Origin: Sediminibacillus dalangtanensis
Lineage (GTDB): Bacteria > Bacillota > Bacilli > Bacillales > Amphibacillaceae
Reading direction: 5' to 3'
Assembly (NCBI RefSeq): GCF_017792025.1
Contig: NZ_CP046956.1
Location: 1,860,001 to 1,924,000 of the forward strand
DNA length: 64,000 bases
A model generated the notes under the pieces. That model searched no databases. It was not told the DNA's origin and saw only the letters and a program-made list of their open reading frames with translations. The translations under genes were made by a program, and so were the position numbers. Below are positions 43,887-52,995 of the stretch, piece by piece (position 1 is the stretch's first letter; each line of letters begins with the position of its first letter).

Positions 43887-44168
43887 TTACTTGTATAGAA
43901 ATTGCGGTTCCTCGGAGTCCATCTCAACTTGCAGGTCAGCGCCGTCGAAATACCAGGAATCATCTTCTTCTATAAAAAAATGAATCCCATTTACTGTTGA
44001 ATCGGCAGTCGGGTTTTCAGGATCTTCCCTGGTTACACCGAGTGAAAACCCAGGCTGATGACCTCCGACTCCGCCGTAACGTACAAAGAAACGTACTTGC
44101 TCATTTTGATCTAATTCCAATTCTTCAATATACCATTGTGCGGCTGATTCTGAAATGATTAAATCCAC
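43887..44168 (-). CDS. yneR: YneR, HesB/IscA-like protein
   Basis: A 93-residue protein of the HesB-like family (B. subtilis YneR, 95): ISESAAQWYIEELELDQNEQ, VRFFVRYGGVGG, GFSLGVTREDP and DDSWYFDGADLQVEMDSEEP. The cluster-binding cysteines of true A-type carriers are absent, so Fe-S carriage is not supported. GTG 44168 is 10 nt after AAAGGAG and matches the family start; TTG 44177 is too close to the site. Confidence 0.88.
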   Translation of the reverse strand: MDLIISESAAQWYIEELELDQNEQVRFFVRYGGVGGHQPGFSLGVTREDPENPTADSTVNGIHFFIEEDDSWYFDGADLQVEMDSEEPQFLYK

Positions 44169-44411
44169 TATTATCAAACTCCTTTCGAACCTGTTATCGT
44201 TTGTATTAACGAAATAAGTTATCCTAAAACCTATTTATTTCCTGTTCGACTATCGCCTGCTCTATAAAATTTTTGGAAAAACAAAAAGGTTTTTGTTGAA
44301 AAAAAAGAAATAGTCAAGAGGTTTCAATCTTTATATGTTTACTATTTATCTTTTTCAGACTGGTAATTCTGCTTGTCAGTCCGTTATGATTGTCAATAAA
44401 AAGAAGAAGAG

Positions 44412-45164
44412 GTGAGTATCATTTTTGACCTGTCATTCCTGCAATGGCTGATTGTGATTCTATGCGGGGTTTTCATCGGTTTTGCGAAGGCAGGAATACC
44501 GAGCTTGGGGATATTGGTAGTGACTGTCATGATGTTTGTCTTTCCCGCAAAGCAATCCGTCGGTATTTTGGTACCGATGTTGATTATAGGAGATATTTTT
44601 GCTGTTACTTATTATCGTAGGAATGTTGTATGGAAGTATTTGATTTCCTTGCTTCCATGGGTGTTGGCGGGGATTGTGGCAGGCTATTTTGTGTTGGACC
44701 ATGTAAGCAGCGATCAACTTAAACCGTTAATCGGAAGCATCGTTCTTTCCATGGTTCTTTTACACGTATTTCGGAGCAAGCTGGGGGAAAGATTTAATCA
44801 GCTTCTGCCAGAATCGAATTGGTTTACCGTTTTCATGGGAATGTTGGGAGGATTCACCACGATGGTGGGGAATGCGGCAGGAGGGGTCATGGCTGTCTAT
44901 TTGTTGGTCAAGGGCTTGCCGAAACAAGAGTTTATCGGGACAGGAGCCTGGTTTTTTCTATGTGTGAATGTAATCAAAGTTCCGTTTTACATCTCTTTAG
45001 GGTTGATTACCACCGACTCTGCTCTGTTCAACTTATACATGACGGCTGCGATAATTGCCGGAGGTTTTCTAGGTGTCTATCTTTTGAAGTTCATTCCCCA
45101 GAAAATGTTCCAGGTTCTTGTTTTGTGCTTTGCTGCACTTGGGGCTGTCAGGTTGTTGTTTTAG
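44412..45164 (+). CDS. TauE/SafE (TSUP) family anion exporter
   Basis: A 250-residue protein with about eight membrane segments, typical of the TSUP family that exports sulfite, sulfoacetate or related organosulfur anions. Family features are GVFIGFAKAGIPSLGILVV near the N-terminus, GMLGGFTTMVGNAAGGVMAVYLL in the middle, and GTGAWFFLCVNVIKVPFY. The GTG start partly overlaps its purine-rich site (AAGAAGAAGAGG), so the exact start is uncertain. It is followed after 21 nt by the alpha/beta hydrolase. Substrate not predictable. Confidence 0.88.
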   Translation: MSIIFDLSFLQWLIVILCGVFIGFAKAGIPSLGILVVTVMMFVFPAKQSVGILVPMLIIGDIFAVTYYRRNVVWKYLISLLPWVLAGIVAGYFVLDHVSSDQLKPLIGSIVLSMVLLHVFRSKLGERFNQLLPESNWFTVFMGMLGGFTTMVGNAAGGVMAVYLLVKGLPKQEFIGTGAWFFLCVNVIKVPFYISLGLITTDSALFNLYMTAAIIAGGFLGVYLLKFIPQKMFQVLVLCFAALGAVRLLF

Positions 45165-45185
45165 GCAGTTTTAGAAGAGGTTTGA

Positions 45186-46130
45186 ATGCTTATGAAGAGG
45201 AGTAATCAATTAATGAAACATACGCAAAAAGAAAAAAACAGTAGGAATGATTTTTATGTGAGAAAAGTAGGAGTTGGAAAACCAGTAGTATTTTTGCCTG
45301 CGGCCGGATTTTCTGGGATGGAGGGGTTGAATATTGCAGACAGACTGAGTCCATCCTGCCAGTCACACCTGCTTGATCTTCCGGGGTATGGAAATAGTAA
45401 AGGAGTGAGCGAAAAGTGTACAGAGAAACGATTGGCTGACTGGTTGAAAGAATATCTTGATCAACAACACCTCCATTCTGCTGACATTATTGCCCATTCG
45501 CTAGGGGGAGGCGTTGCATTGTCATTCGCTGTTCATTATCCGGAAAGGGTGAATCGACTTATATTATTGGATGCTGGACATAAATCTTTTCCACGGTTTC
45601 CTTTCCAAGAATTCGGGCCCTTTGCGCTTTTGTTTCCTTTGTTAAATGTAGGTTACCATCTGAAAGGCTTTTCGTTTATGGAAAGGCTGACCGGGTTGTT
45701 CTCAGGAAGCGGTGCTAAGCAGGAAAACGAGGGAGAGAAGGTCGAGCGATTCTGTGAAATTGTCGGAATTGAAAATAGTACGTATGTACAGGAAGCTTTA
45801 CGACACTCCCCAGAACTGACTGCTTCCGGTATGAATCTTTTATTCGGTTATTATAATCTCAATTTGCCAAAGCTTTTCAGGAAATTGACTGTGCCAACTT
45901 ACCTAATATATGGAACTTTTGCAAACAGAAATCTTAAACAATATAAGTTGACCAGAAGAAGCATAGAAAGTCTGCAGAAAAAGCAAAATCTTCCGGTGAA
46001 ATACGTGCCGGTTAACAGTGGACATTATGTGCACTGGAGTGGGGAAGAGATACTGGATAAATTGGCATTTATTATGGACCAGGATTCAGAAAAAGAAAGA
46101 GATCAAAACGAAATGTATCGCTCGATTTAG
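45186..46130 (+). CDS. Alpha/beta hydrolase
   Basis: A 314-residue protein with an alpha/beta hydrolase fold. The oxyanion region is VVFLPAAGFSGMEG, the nucleophile elbow IIAHSLGGGVALSFAVHYPE with Ser in SLGGG (G-x-S variant, here AHSLGG), the likely acid Asp after TYLIYGTF and the catalytic His in NSGHYVHWS. No signal peptide. Two starts are credible: ATG 45186 (GAGG at 5 nt) and ATG 45213 (GAGGAG at 10 nt). Located just after the TSUP gene, possibly one transcript. The substrate is unknown. Confidence 0.85.
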   Translation: MLMKRSNQLMKHTQKEKNSRNDFYVRKVGVGKPVVFLPAAGFSGMEGLNIADRLSPSCQSHLLDLPGYGNSKGVSEKCTEKRLADWLKEYLDQQHLHSADIIAHSLGGGVALSFAVHYPERVNRLILLDAGHKSFPRFPFQEFGPFALLFPLLNVGYHLKGFSFMERLTGLFSGSGAKQENEGEKVERFCEIVGIENSTYVQEALRHSPELTASGMNLLFGYYNLNLPKLFRKLTVPTYLIYGTFANRNLKQYKLTRRSIESLQKKQNLPVKYVPVNSGHYVHWSGEEILDKLAFIMDQDSEKERDQNEMYRSI

Positions 46131-46247
46131 GCACCATTAAGCTGTAGAGAATACTCTCTTATTGTAGTGCTTCTTAATCGCTAAGGAAGATACTGGGCTT
46201 TCACGGTTTCAACTTTCATAAGTTAATTAACAGGAAAAATCAAAAAA

Positions 46248-46320
46248 GAAAAACCGAACGGATTCGAGTGCTTATGATTTCGAATCCTTGTTCGGTTATT
46301 GCTTTTGTCGCTAAATTTTT
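46248..46320 (-). repeat. Family C repeat, copy 4 (reversed, terminator of the catalase)
   Basis: Reverse-strand GCGACAAAAGCAATAACCG leads to a stem AACCGAAC-GGATTCGA/TCGAATCC-GTTCGGTT (one mismatch) and a T-rich tail (TTTTTCTTTTTTG). It begins about 15 nt after the catalase stop codon and should end that transcript. Confidence 0.8.
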
Positions 46321-46336
46321 GCGTCAGCCAGTTTCG

Positions 46337-47215
46337 TCAAGTGTTATCGGATTGGCTTTGAAAATTTGCCTGTCCGGTTTCTGGTGGAATAGTGTCGGGA
46401 GGAACGGTACCATGAATGTATGCTGGTGCAGGCTGAAGTTGAGGGTTTTGCCCCATCGCTTCTGGTTTTGATACATACTCAAAGGAACCTTGACCATCCA
46501 TGCTTTTTCCTTTTGCCCATCTGCCGTTTGAACTTTCCTCACCCTCTGAGAAGTTCATGAACGAATAAGAAACATCTTGTTTTTCAAGTTTTTGGGGAAA
46601 AGTACTCGGTACAATGGCTTTTTGATTAGCCTCCAGTTCTTCGATGGCAGCCATCCATTGATTCTGATGCATGGTATCCCTCGCAATTAAAAAGGAAAGC
46701 ATATCTCGGACTCCGGGATCTGTCGTCGATTCATACAACCGGACGACCTGAAGGCGGCCTTGTGACTCCGCATTCAAATTTGCACGGAAGTCTGCCAGAA
46801 GGTTGCCGCTAGCAATGGTATAACGTGAATTCCATGGATAACCGACACTATCTGTGGGTGTAGCACCAAGTCCGGAAACAATAACATGCTGGGGATTCAT
46901 GCCACCCAGTACTGCTTCGACAGCAGGGTTTTTGACGGCAGCCTCCTCCTGCTCCTTTGCCGGTGCGCCGTCTAACAATTGGGCAATCATGGTTGCGATC
47001 ATTTCAACATGTGCTATCTCTTCGGTTCCGATGTCCAGAAGCATATCTTTGTATTTTTGTTCTGCACGGCAATTCCAACCTTGGAACAAATACTGCATCA
47101 TCACCGTTATCTCCCCAAATTGGCCACCCAGTATTTCCTGTAGCTTTTTGGCATAAACGGGGTCTGGTCTTGTTGGTTTGGCATTGTATTGCAATTCTTT
47201 TATATGAGTAAACAA
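46337..47215 (-). CDS. Manganese catalase
   Basis: A 292-residue di-manganese catalase (B. subtilis YdbD type) that breaks down hydrogen peroxide without haem. The ferritin-like bundle carries the metal ligands: Glu in GGQFGEITVMMQYLFQ, Glu and His in GTEEIAHVEMIATMI, and the later Glu/His pair in NAESQGRLQVVRLYE and IARDTMHQNQW. The C-terminal 70 residues are proline- and glutamine-rich, as in other spore-former homologues, some of which are spore coat proteins. The TTG start follows GGAGGG by 7 nt. Repeat C4 ends it. Confidence 0.93.
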   Translation of the reverse strand: MFTHIKELQYNAKPTRPDPVYAKKLQEILGGQFGEITVMMQYLFQGWNCRAEQKYKDMLLDIGTEEIAHVEMIATMIAQLLDGAPAKEQEEAAVKNPAVEAVLGGMNPQHVIVSGLGATPTDSVGYPWNSRYTIASGNLLADFRANLNAESQGRLQVVRLYESTTDPGVRDMLSFLIARDTMHQNQWMAAIEELEANQKAIVPSTFPQKLEKQDVSYSFMNFSEGEESSNGRWAKGKSMDGQGSFEYVSKPEAMGQNPQLQPAPAYIHGTVPPDTIPPETGQANFQSQSDNT

Positions 47216-47327
47216 TTATATCCCTCCAATCAGATTCACTGTGTATTATTCTTCATTCACACGGAAATATTCCGGAGGAGAGACAAAATAAAAACCCCCC
47301 GTTGGTACGAGAGGTTGAGGTCTTACT

Positions 47328-47561
47328 TTATTTTTCCGTTTTTTTCTCTGGAACCGGATCAAAACCGCCTGGATGGAAAGGGTGGCATTTCAACAACCTT
47401 TTGATTGTCAAAAATCCTCCCTTGATGACTCCGAACTGCTCCAATGATTCTAATCCATATTGGGAACATGTGGGATAAAAACGACATGTCGGAGGCTTTA
47501 TGGGACTGATCACCTTTTGATACACCTTGATAAAAAGGATAAACAATCGTTTCATCCGCAT
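47328..47561 (-). CDS. yidD: Membrane protein insertion efficiency factor YidD
   Basis: A 77-residue protein with an N-terminal amphipathic/hydrophobic helix ([16 protein letters not shown]) and the conserved block [19 protein letters not shown], then [18 protein letters not shown]. YidD assists YidC/Sec-dependent insertion of membrane proteins. The start at ATG 47561 lies 3 nt after the folE2 stop; ATG 47555 is also possible. It is probably co-transcribed with folE2. Confidence 0.93.
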   Translation of the reverse strand: MRMKRLFILFIKVYQKVISPIKPPTCRFYPTCSQYGLESLEQFGVIKGGFLTIKRLLKCHPFHPGGFDPVPEKKTEK

Positions 47562-47564
47562 CGC

Positions 47565-48494
47565 CTACGCATCTTTGTTTTTATCAAAGGATAACGATGC
47601 AACCGCGTCATGCAAATGGATTGATTCCTCATTTCGGCAAGAAATCGTGAATCTTTCCACAAACGGCAGTTCATACAAATCTGCAGCAACCAACCGTACA
47701 ATATCTTCCACAAAACGCGGATTTTCGTATGCCTGTTCTGTCACCATTTTTTCATCAGGGCGCTTCAACACAGGATGGATTCTTGCACTGGCATTGCTTT
47801 CTGCAGCTTCCAACAGCGCTTCTTTCCAGTCTGTTTCATTCTCATCAAAATCTTCTGAAAGGACTGCTGTCATTTCCACTCTGCCTCGTTGGTTATGGGC
47901 GCTATATTCACTGATTTCTTTTGAGCAAGGGCAAAGTGTAGTGATGGTACCTGCCAGAGTGACTTCGATATAGTGACCCTTGTCTTGATCATAAGTCACT
48001 TTTATACCTGCATCCGCGTGATTTAACCCAGCTAATTCCGAGGAAGGGCCTTTCCGTTCGAAAAACCAAGGGAAACTCACTTCCATTTGGGCATCCTTTT
48101 GCTTTAACCTGATAGCTAAATCCTTGGTGAATCTCTTCAATGTGTCGATATCAATAGAGTAATTTTTTTTGTAATAGGCATCAAGCTGTTCGGTGAATCG
48201 GCTCATGTTCGTTCCTTTGCTATCCTTGTCAATGCGGGAAGTGAAACGGAATGTACCAATGGTTGTCTGATTGTTTGGTATTAAATTGCTTGTGATATTA
48301 ATGGGATTTTTGACATTGGCAATTCCAACTGCATCTATATCGAACAAAAAATCTTTTTTTGAATTTTGTAGATCAGCCATTTTTTCCTTGTCGACAGGCT
48401 TTGTTTTCGGTCCAGGTTCCACAGAACCAAATAATTTATGTCGTTCTGGCTTGCTGGGCAATGTTTTTCTGTTTTTAAGTTCTGTATTGTTCAT
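47565..48494 (-). CDS. folE2: GTP cyclohydrolase FolE2 (type IB)
   Basis: A 309-residue zinc-independent GTP cyclohydrolase that makes dihydroneopterin triphosphate for folate synthesis. Signature regions: DIDAVGIANVKNPINI, VSFPWFFERKGPSS, and CPCSKEISEYSAHNQRG with the conserved metal-site cysteine. In B. subtilis the homologue is Zur-regulated and covers for the zinc-dependent FolE. ATG 48494 follows AAAGGAG by 8 nt; the upstream extension contains the ribosome site. yidD follows. A good promoter (48530) and a possible Zur box (48598) lie upstream. Confidence 0.95.
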   Translation of the reverse strand: MNNTELKNRKTLPSKPERHKLFGSVEPGPKTKPVDKEKMADLQNSKKDFLFDIDAVGIANVKNPINITSNLIPNNQTTIGTFRFTSRIDKDSKGTNMSRFTEQLDAYYKKNYSIDIDTLKRFTKDLAIRLKQKDAQMEVSFPWFFERKGPSSELAGLNHADAGIKVTYDQDKGHYIEVTLAGTITTLCPCSKEISEYSAHNQRGRVEMTAVLSEDFDENETDWKEALLEAAESNASARIHPVLKRPDEKMVTEQAYENPRFVEDIVRLVAADLYELPFVERFTISCRNEESIHLHDAVASLSFDKNKDA

Positions 48495-48529
48495 AGCAGT
48501 GGCTCCTTTCAACCATTTCAGCTACTAAA

Positions 48530-48558
48530 AGTATAGTAAACTGCAATTTATTATTCAA
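48530..48558 (-). promoter_or_regulatory. Sigma-A promoter of folE2
   Basis: On the reverse strand TTGAAT, 17 nt, TATACT, ending 36 nt before folE2. Confidence 0.65.
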
Positions 48559-48597
48559 TTTTTCAGCTTGTAAGCAGATTAATTTAAAAATTTTTAT

Positions 48598-48618
48598 CAA
48601 CATGTAATGATTATTAAG
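48598..48618 (-). promoter_or_regulatory. Possible Zur box upstream of folE2
   Basis: A GTAATGATTA core fits the Zur half-site pair GTAAT-N-ATTAC except the last base; outer positions agree poorly. It lies 40 bp upstream of the -35 box, which is unusual for a repressor site. Confidence 0.3.
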
Positions 48619-48674
48619 TAGTAGGTTGAAGCACAAATGGAAAAGGATCCGGCTGGTGCCTGATCCTCTCCTTT

Positions 48675-49256
48675 TTACATCCAGGTGATTTTTGGTTCGG
48701 TTTTATTGATGATCCGTTTAATATTGGCACGATGCCGGTAAAAAACAAAGATGGTCAATAAAGAAGTCGCAATTAACAACCCTGTTTCCTGGAAAATGAT
48801 GGTGACCACAACGGTGACGACACCGGTAATCATCGAAGCTAATGATACATATTTCGTTAAGAACAGACTTAGAAAGAACGTTGCCAGTATAACAAGGAAC
48901 AACAGTGGGTTTACTCCGAGAATTACTCCTCCAGAAGTAGCCACTGCTTTTCCGCCCTTGAATTTAGCGAAGACAGGGTACATGTGGCCAATGACCGCAA
49001 AAATACCAATAATTAAAGCATTGACATCATCCGTAAAGACTTGGGGAAGAATAACCGCCAATGTTCCTTTTAAAATATCGGAAACCGTAACAAGCAGGCC
49101 GGCTTTGACACCAAGGACCCTGAAGGAATTGGTGCCCCCAAGATTTCCGCTCCCATGCTGTCGGATATCGATTTTAAATCCGAGCTTTCCCACGATCAAT
49201 CCGAATGGAATTGATCCGATAAGATATGCAATAACTGCAAAAACAATATAACTCAT
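48675..49256 (-). CDS. plsY: Glycerol-3-phosphate acyltransferase PlsY
   Basis: A 193-residue integral membrane enzyme, identical in length to B. subtilis PlsY, that acylates glycerol-3-phosphate from acyl-phosphate at the start of phospholipid synthesis. Motifs: [51 protein letters not shown], and the C-terminal [13 protein letters not shown] 49256 lies 8 nt after GGAG; TTG 49262 is too close. A weak AGGATC/GATCCT hairpin lies after its stop near 48645-48670. Confidence 0.96.
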   Translation of the reverse strand: MSYIVFAVIAYLIGSIPFGLIVGKLGFKIDIRQHGSGNLGGTNSFRVLGVKAGLLVTVSDILKGTLAVILPQVFTDDVNALIIGIFAVIGHMYPVFAKFKGGKAVATSGGVILGVNPLLFLVILATFFLSLFLTKYVSLASMITGVVTVVVTIIFQETGLLIATSLLTIFVFYRHRANIKRIINKTEPKITWM

Positions 49257-49389
49257 ATGCAAAACTCCTTTTTCAATGCACAGCTTGTAATCTCATTTTA
49301 TCACGAAGAGGAAACAGTTACATTAGAAACTTTGCCATTTGTTCAAAGTTGAAGATGAACCGTTCTGCGACAATGATCGGTTTGTATGA

Positions 49390-49415
49390 GTTTTCAATTT
49401 TATCTGCGAGGGTAA
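49390..49415 (+). promoter_or_regulatory. Sigma-B-like promoter of the opuF operon
   Basis: GTTTTC, 14 nt, GGGTAA lies 38 nt before the start codon. The core GTTT and GGGTA fit the sigma-B consensus. Osmotic stress control of such transporters by sigma-B is known for B. subtilis opuD and opuE. Confidence 0.5.
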
Positions 49416-49452
49416 AGGGAAATAATCCATTAATTTAACAAGGGAGAATACC

Positions 49453-50520
49453 ATGATTCAGTTTGAGAATGTTTCGAAAATTTATCCAGACGGCACTGAA
49501 GCTGTTAAACAGTTGAATTTGACTGTCGAAGAAGGGGAGTTACTAACCCTCATCGGACCGAGTGGCTGTGGGAAAACGACGACAATGAAGATGATCAACC
49601 GACTGATCGAACCATCAACAGGAATAATACGCATACATAACAAAAAGATCAATGACTATAACATCCATGAACTCCGCTGGAATATTGGATATGTATTGCA
49701 GGAAATAGCGCTTTTTCCACATATGACAATTGAAGAGAACATTATGATTGTTCCGGAAATGAAAAAATGGGAAAAACAAAAGATCCGGCGCAGAGTGGAT
49801 GAACTGATGGAAATGGTCGGCCTTGATCCGGAAAACTTCAAAAAAAGAAGACCACAGGAATTATCTGGCGGTCAGCAGCAGCGTGTCGGCGTTTTAAGAG
49901 CTCTCGCAGCGGATCCGGATATCCTGTTGATGGATGAACCTTTCAGTGCGCTTGATCCAATAACAAGGGAGCAGTTACAAAGCGACATCCGTACACTTCA
50001 AAAAGAAATCAAGAAAACCATTGTATTTGTCACGCACGACATCGATGAGGCGATGGCTATAGGAGACCGCGTTTGCTTAATGAAAGATGGCGAAGTTGTT
50101 CAAGTAGACAGGCCCCAGCAGTTGATCCTACAGCCGCGTACTGACTTTGTAAGAAACTTTATCGGGGAGAAGAAATCTCCCTGGCAAACGGCTGTGGATG
50201 TGATTATGGATCACACTGGAAGCAGGGTGGTTTCCCGTCTGCAATATGAGCGTAAAAACTTCAAACCCAACGGTGTTTATATCATTGTGGATGAAGAAAA
50301 TCAGTACATCGGCACTTATAAAGATGGCCAAAAACTGGAACATCCCGAACTACCCAATGACATGCAGTTAGTACAGACTACGGAAATTTTCCTCCGGAAT
50401 GAGATTGATATATTGCCTGTTGTACAAAATAACAAAGTGATTGGGACACTATCCTACGGAGATATCGTCCATTACCTGGATAGTAAAACGACAATGGAAA
50501 ACGGGGTGGTTCAGCAATGA
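49453..50520 (+). CDS. opuFA: Compatible-solute ABC transporter ATPase (OpuFA/OpuCA type)
   Basis: A 355-residue ATPase of the OpuA/OpuC family of glycine betaine/carnitine/choline importers. Walker A GPSGCGKTTT, signature LSGGQQQRVGV, Walker B ILLMDEPFSALDP and the switch histidine in FVTHDIDEA are intact. The C-terminal 100 residues form a CBS-type regulatory domain (EIFLRNEIDILPVVQNNKVIGTLSYGD). An AAGGGAG site precedes the ATG. The stop overlaps the fused permease gene by 4 nt (ATGA). The pair matches the OpuF-type two-gene system. Confidence 0.9.
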   Translation: MIQFENVSKIYPDGTEAVKQLNLTVEEGELLTLIGPSGCGKTTTMKMINRLIEPSTGIIRIHNKKINDYNIHELRWNIGYVLQEIALFPHMTIEENIMIVPEMKKWEKQKIRRRVDELMEMVGLDPENFKKRRPQELSGGQQQRVGVLRALAADPDILLMDEPFSALDPITREQLQSDIRTLQKEIKKTIVFVTHDIDEAMAIGDRVCLMKDGEVVQVDRPQQLILQPRTDFVRNFIGEKKSPWQTAVDVIMDHTGSRVVSRLQYERKNFKPNGVYIIVDEENQYIGTYKDGQKLEHPELPNDMQLVQTTEIFLRNEIDILPVVQNNKVIGTLSYGDIVHYLDSKTTMENGVVQQ

Positions 50521-52040
50521 GTCGCTTTTTGGAAGTTTTCCAGTCACGCCAATTCATGCTGTGGGAAAAAATTTGGGAGCATTTACAAATCTCCATCGTT
50601 TCTCTGTTAATAGCGGTTATTATCGCGGTACCCCTTGGTATTGCACTCACAAGGTCGAAACGGCTGGCAGAGCCAATCATTGGTGTTACTGCTGTTTTAC
50701 AAACTATTCCAAGTCTTGCTGTTCTGGCTTTTTTGATTCCTTTTTTAGGAATAGGAAGGCAGCCGGCTGTCGTTGCATTGATTGCTTACGGACTTTTGCC
50801 CATCTTAAGGAATACATATACGGGGATTAAAGAGGTGAATCCCGCCCTCAAGGAAGCAGCTACTGGTATGGGAATGAATTCTTTACGTCGCTTAGCGAAA
50901 GTGGAACTGCCTTTGGCAATGCCTGTCATCATGGCTGGCATCCGTACTTCCATGGTATTGATTGTGGGCACTACCACCATAGCCGCTCTTATCGGGGCAG
51001 GCGGATTAGGAGAACTAATACTGCTTGGCATCGATCGGGGCGGGGAAATTAATTTGATTTTACTAGGGGCTGTACCGGCTGCGTTATTAGCTGTATTACT
51101 AGATTTTATTTTAAGAATAGTGGAGCGTACTTCCGTCAAGGCTGGTTTCCGTTCATTGGCAGCTGTTATGGTGGCGGCAGTATTGATCATCGTCAGTCCG
51201 TTTATCATAAATATGGAACAACGAACAGACTTGGTTATCGGAGGAAAGTTGAACGCGGAGCCGTCCATCTTAATCAATATGTATAAAATCCTTATTGAAG
51301 AAGAAACGGATTTGAAGGTGGAGCTGGAAGAAGGGCTTGGAAAAACTGCATTTGTATTCAGTGCCTTACAGGAAGGCAGTATTGACATTTATCCAGAATT
51401 CACTGGAACTGCCATTGTAACCCATCTGGAAGAGCAGGCGGTGAGCAACGATGCGAGAGAAGTATATGAACAGGCGAAAGAAGGGATGAAGGAACAGTAC
51501 GACATGGCATTCCTGGAGCCGATGGCATACAACAATACGTACACATTAGCAACAACTCGTAAATTTGCGGAAGAAAATGAACTTGAAACGATAAGTGATT
51601 TGAAATCCATCGATGACGAAGTCACTGCTGGATTCACATTGGAATTCAATGACCGGGAAGATGGCTACCAAGGCATCCAGAAGTTGTATGGAATTGCATT
51701 CGGTGAAGTAAGAACGATGGAACCTGGTATCCGTCAAGGAGCGATTGCCAATGGACAAGTAGATATCATTGATGCCTACTCGACGGATAGTTATATGGTG
51801 GAATTGGATTTGAAAGCTTTAGAAGATGACAAAAATTTATTTCCTCCATATCAAGGTGCACCATTGATGAGACAGGAAACGCTTGACCGCTACCCAGAAC
51901 TTGAAGCCATTCTAAACCAGCTTGCCGGAAAGATTACAGATGAACAAATGCGGGAAATGAATTACCAGGTCGATTATGAAGAAAAAAGTTATGAAGAAGT
52001 GGCTCGGAAATTTTTAAGAGATCAAGAACTGATTCATTAA
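50517..52040 (+). CDS. opuFB: Fused permease/substrate-binding protein of the compatible-solute transporter (OpuFB type)
   Basis: A 507-residue fusion. Residues 1 to about 210 are a BPD-type permease with five or more membrane segments and the EAA-like loop EAATGMGMNSLRRLAKVELPL. A last hydrophobic segment (AAVMVAAVLIIVSPFII, about 215-232) leads to an OpuAC-type binding domain outside the membrane, starting LVIGGKLNAEPSILINMYK, with the EGSIDIYPEFTGT and DAYSTD ligand-site segments. Such fusions are described as OpuF in Bacillus. The likely cargo is glycine betaine or a related solute; the exact ligand cannot be read from the sequence. Confidence 0.9.
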   Translation: MSRFLEVFQSRQFMLWEKIWEHLQISIVSLLIAVIIAVPLGIALTRSKRLAEPIIGVTAVLQTIPSLAVLAFLIPFLGIGRQPAVVALIAYGLLPILRNTYTGIKEVNPALKEAATGMGMNSLRRLAKVELPLAMPVIMAGIRTSMVLIVGTTTIAALIGAGGLGELILLGIDRGGEINLILLGAVPAALLAVLLDFILRIVERTSVKAGFRSLAAVMVAAVLIIVSPFIINMEQRTDLVIGGKLNAEPSILINMYKILIEEETDLKVELEEGLGKTAFVFSALQEGSIDIYPEFTGTAIVTHLEEQAVSNDAREVYEQAKEGMKEQYDMAFLEPMAYNNTYTLATTRKFAEENELETISDLKSIDDEVTAGFTLEFNDREDGYQGIQKLYGIAFGEVRTMEPGIRQGAIANGQVDIIDAYSTDSYMVELDLKALEDDKNLFPPYQGAPLMRQETLDRYPELEAILNQLAGKITDEQMREMNYQVDYEEKSYEEVARKFLRDQELIH

Positions 52041-52056
52041 AGAAAGGAGAAAAACC

Positions 52057-52476
52057 ATGGCATACAAAGCTCCTGATAAACAGGAAATGAAAAAAATTTT
52101 AGAAGAAGCTAAAACCATTGCTGTAGTCGGTCTTTCTGACAAGCCTGAAAGAACTTCTTATCAGATTGCCAAGGCTATGAAGGAAGCAGGGTACCGGATT
52201 ATCCCTGTCAATCCCGAAGTCGAAGAATCACTCGGCGAGAAAGCTTATGACACACTTGCCGAAGTGGAGGAAAATATCGATATTATCAATGTTTTCCGTC
52301 GTTCTGAATATTTGTATGACCTTGCAAAACAAGCAATCGAAACAAAAGCAGATGTTTTTTGGGCGCAGCAGGGTATTTTTGACGAAAAGGCGTATGAACT
52401 ATTAAAGGATCATGGTTATACCGTCATCATGGATATGTGCATCAAGGTGGCCCATTCGATAACGATTGGAAAATAA
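52057..52476 (+). CDS. yneT: YneT, CoA-binding domain protein
   Basis: A 139-residue Rossmann-fold CoA-binding protein. Features: TIAVVGLSDKPERTSYQIAKAMKEAGYRIIPVNP, then GEKAYDTLAEV, INVFRRSEYLYDLAKQAI, ADVFWAQQGI, and VIMDMCIKVAH. Function is unknown; the domain is that of succinyl-CoA ligase alpha subunits without the catalytic part. AAAGGAG precedes the ATG. In B. subtilis plsY and yneT are adjacent; here the opuF pair stands between them. Confidence 0.92.
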   Translation: MAYKAPDKQEMKKILEEAKTIAVVGLSDKPERTSYQIAKAMKEAGYRIIPVNPEVEESLGEKAYDTLAEVEENIDIINVFRRSEYLYDLAKQAIETKADVFWAQQGIFDEKAYELLKDHGYTVIMDMCIKVAHSITIGK

Positions 52477-52489
52477 TTAGTAATACCAT

Positions 52490-52513
52490 CCCCCCAATTT
52501 TTGGGGGGGTTTC
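52490..52513 (+). terminator. Terminator after yneT
   Basis: An 8-bp stem CCCCCCAA/TTGGGGGG with a 3-nt loop, followed by GTTTCTTATT. Confidence 0.82.
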
Positions 52514-52985
52514 TTATTATTCCAGCAAATAAAAACTGCGAATTAATTCTCTCATGGCCTCCTTCTATTTTTCACGAGAAGAGGTGTAGAGTGCCGCTGC
52601 GGAAAAATGGGAGATCCTCAAAAATGAAGACCGCATATTTTTCGTGCGGTGTAATGAAATGTATAGTTATGTTGCTTCTATTAAGCGTTAGGTTGAGTTT
52701 CTATCCTATCCGCATTATTGTGAAAAAATATTCTTTGATTAAAACTTTCATGATATGCTACCAAAGAGCCTTACTTTGTTGAGCATTTAACTTGAATTTA
52801 TACGGCAGGGATTGACTTTGTTGATACTTTTTCCTTAGGATATAAAAGAGTATGCAGGGAGGTTTTTCCTTCTTGACGATTTGCGTATCTAGAAAAAAAG
52901 GCTAAAATAAGAAATACGCTTATTAATATTTCTTTTGGTATAGAGCATCCAAAAGATCGGACGAGGGCCGTTTTCTAAGCAATTC
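52514..52985. other. Intergenic region before parE
   Basis: About 470 bp. A small ACCGCA/TGCGGT hairpin lies near 52630-52655. The rest is AT-rich and no coding sequence, RNA gene or repeat family is supported; an open frame here lacks coding character. Confidence 0.5.
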
Positions 52986-52995
52986 TTTACAGAAG

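Noticed and set aside
52501..52782. 93-residue open frame before parE
   Set aside because: Starts in the yneT terminator, has no ribosome site, and its composition is unlike a protein.
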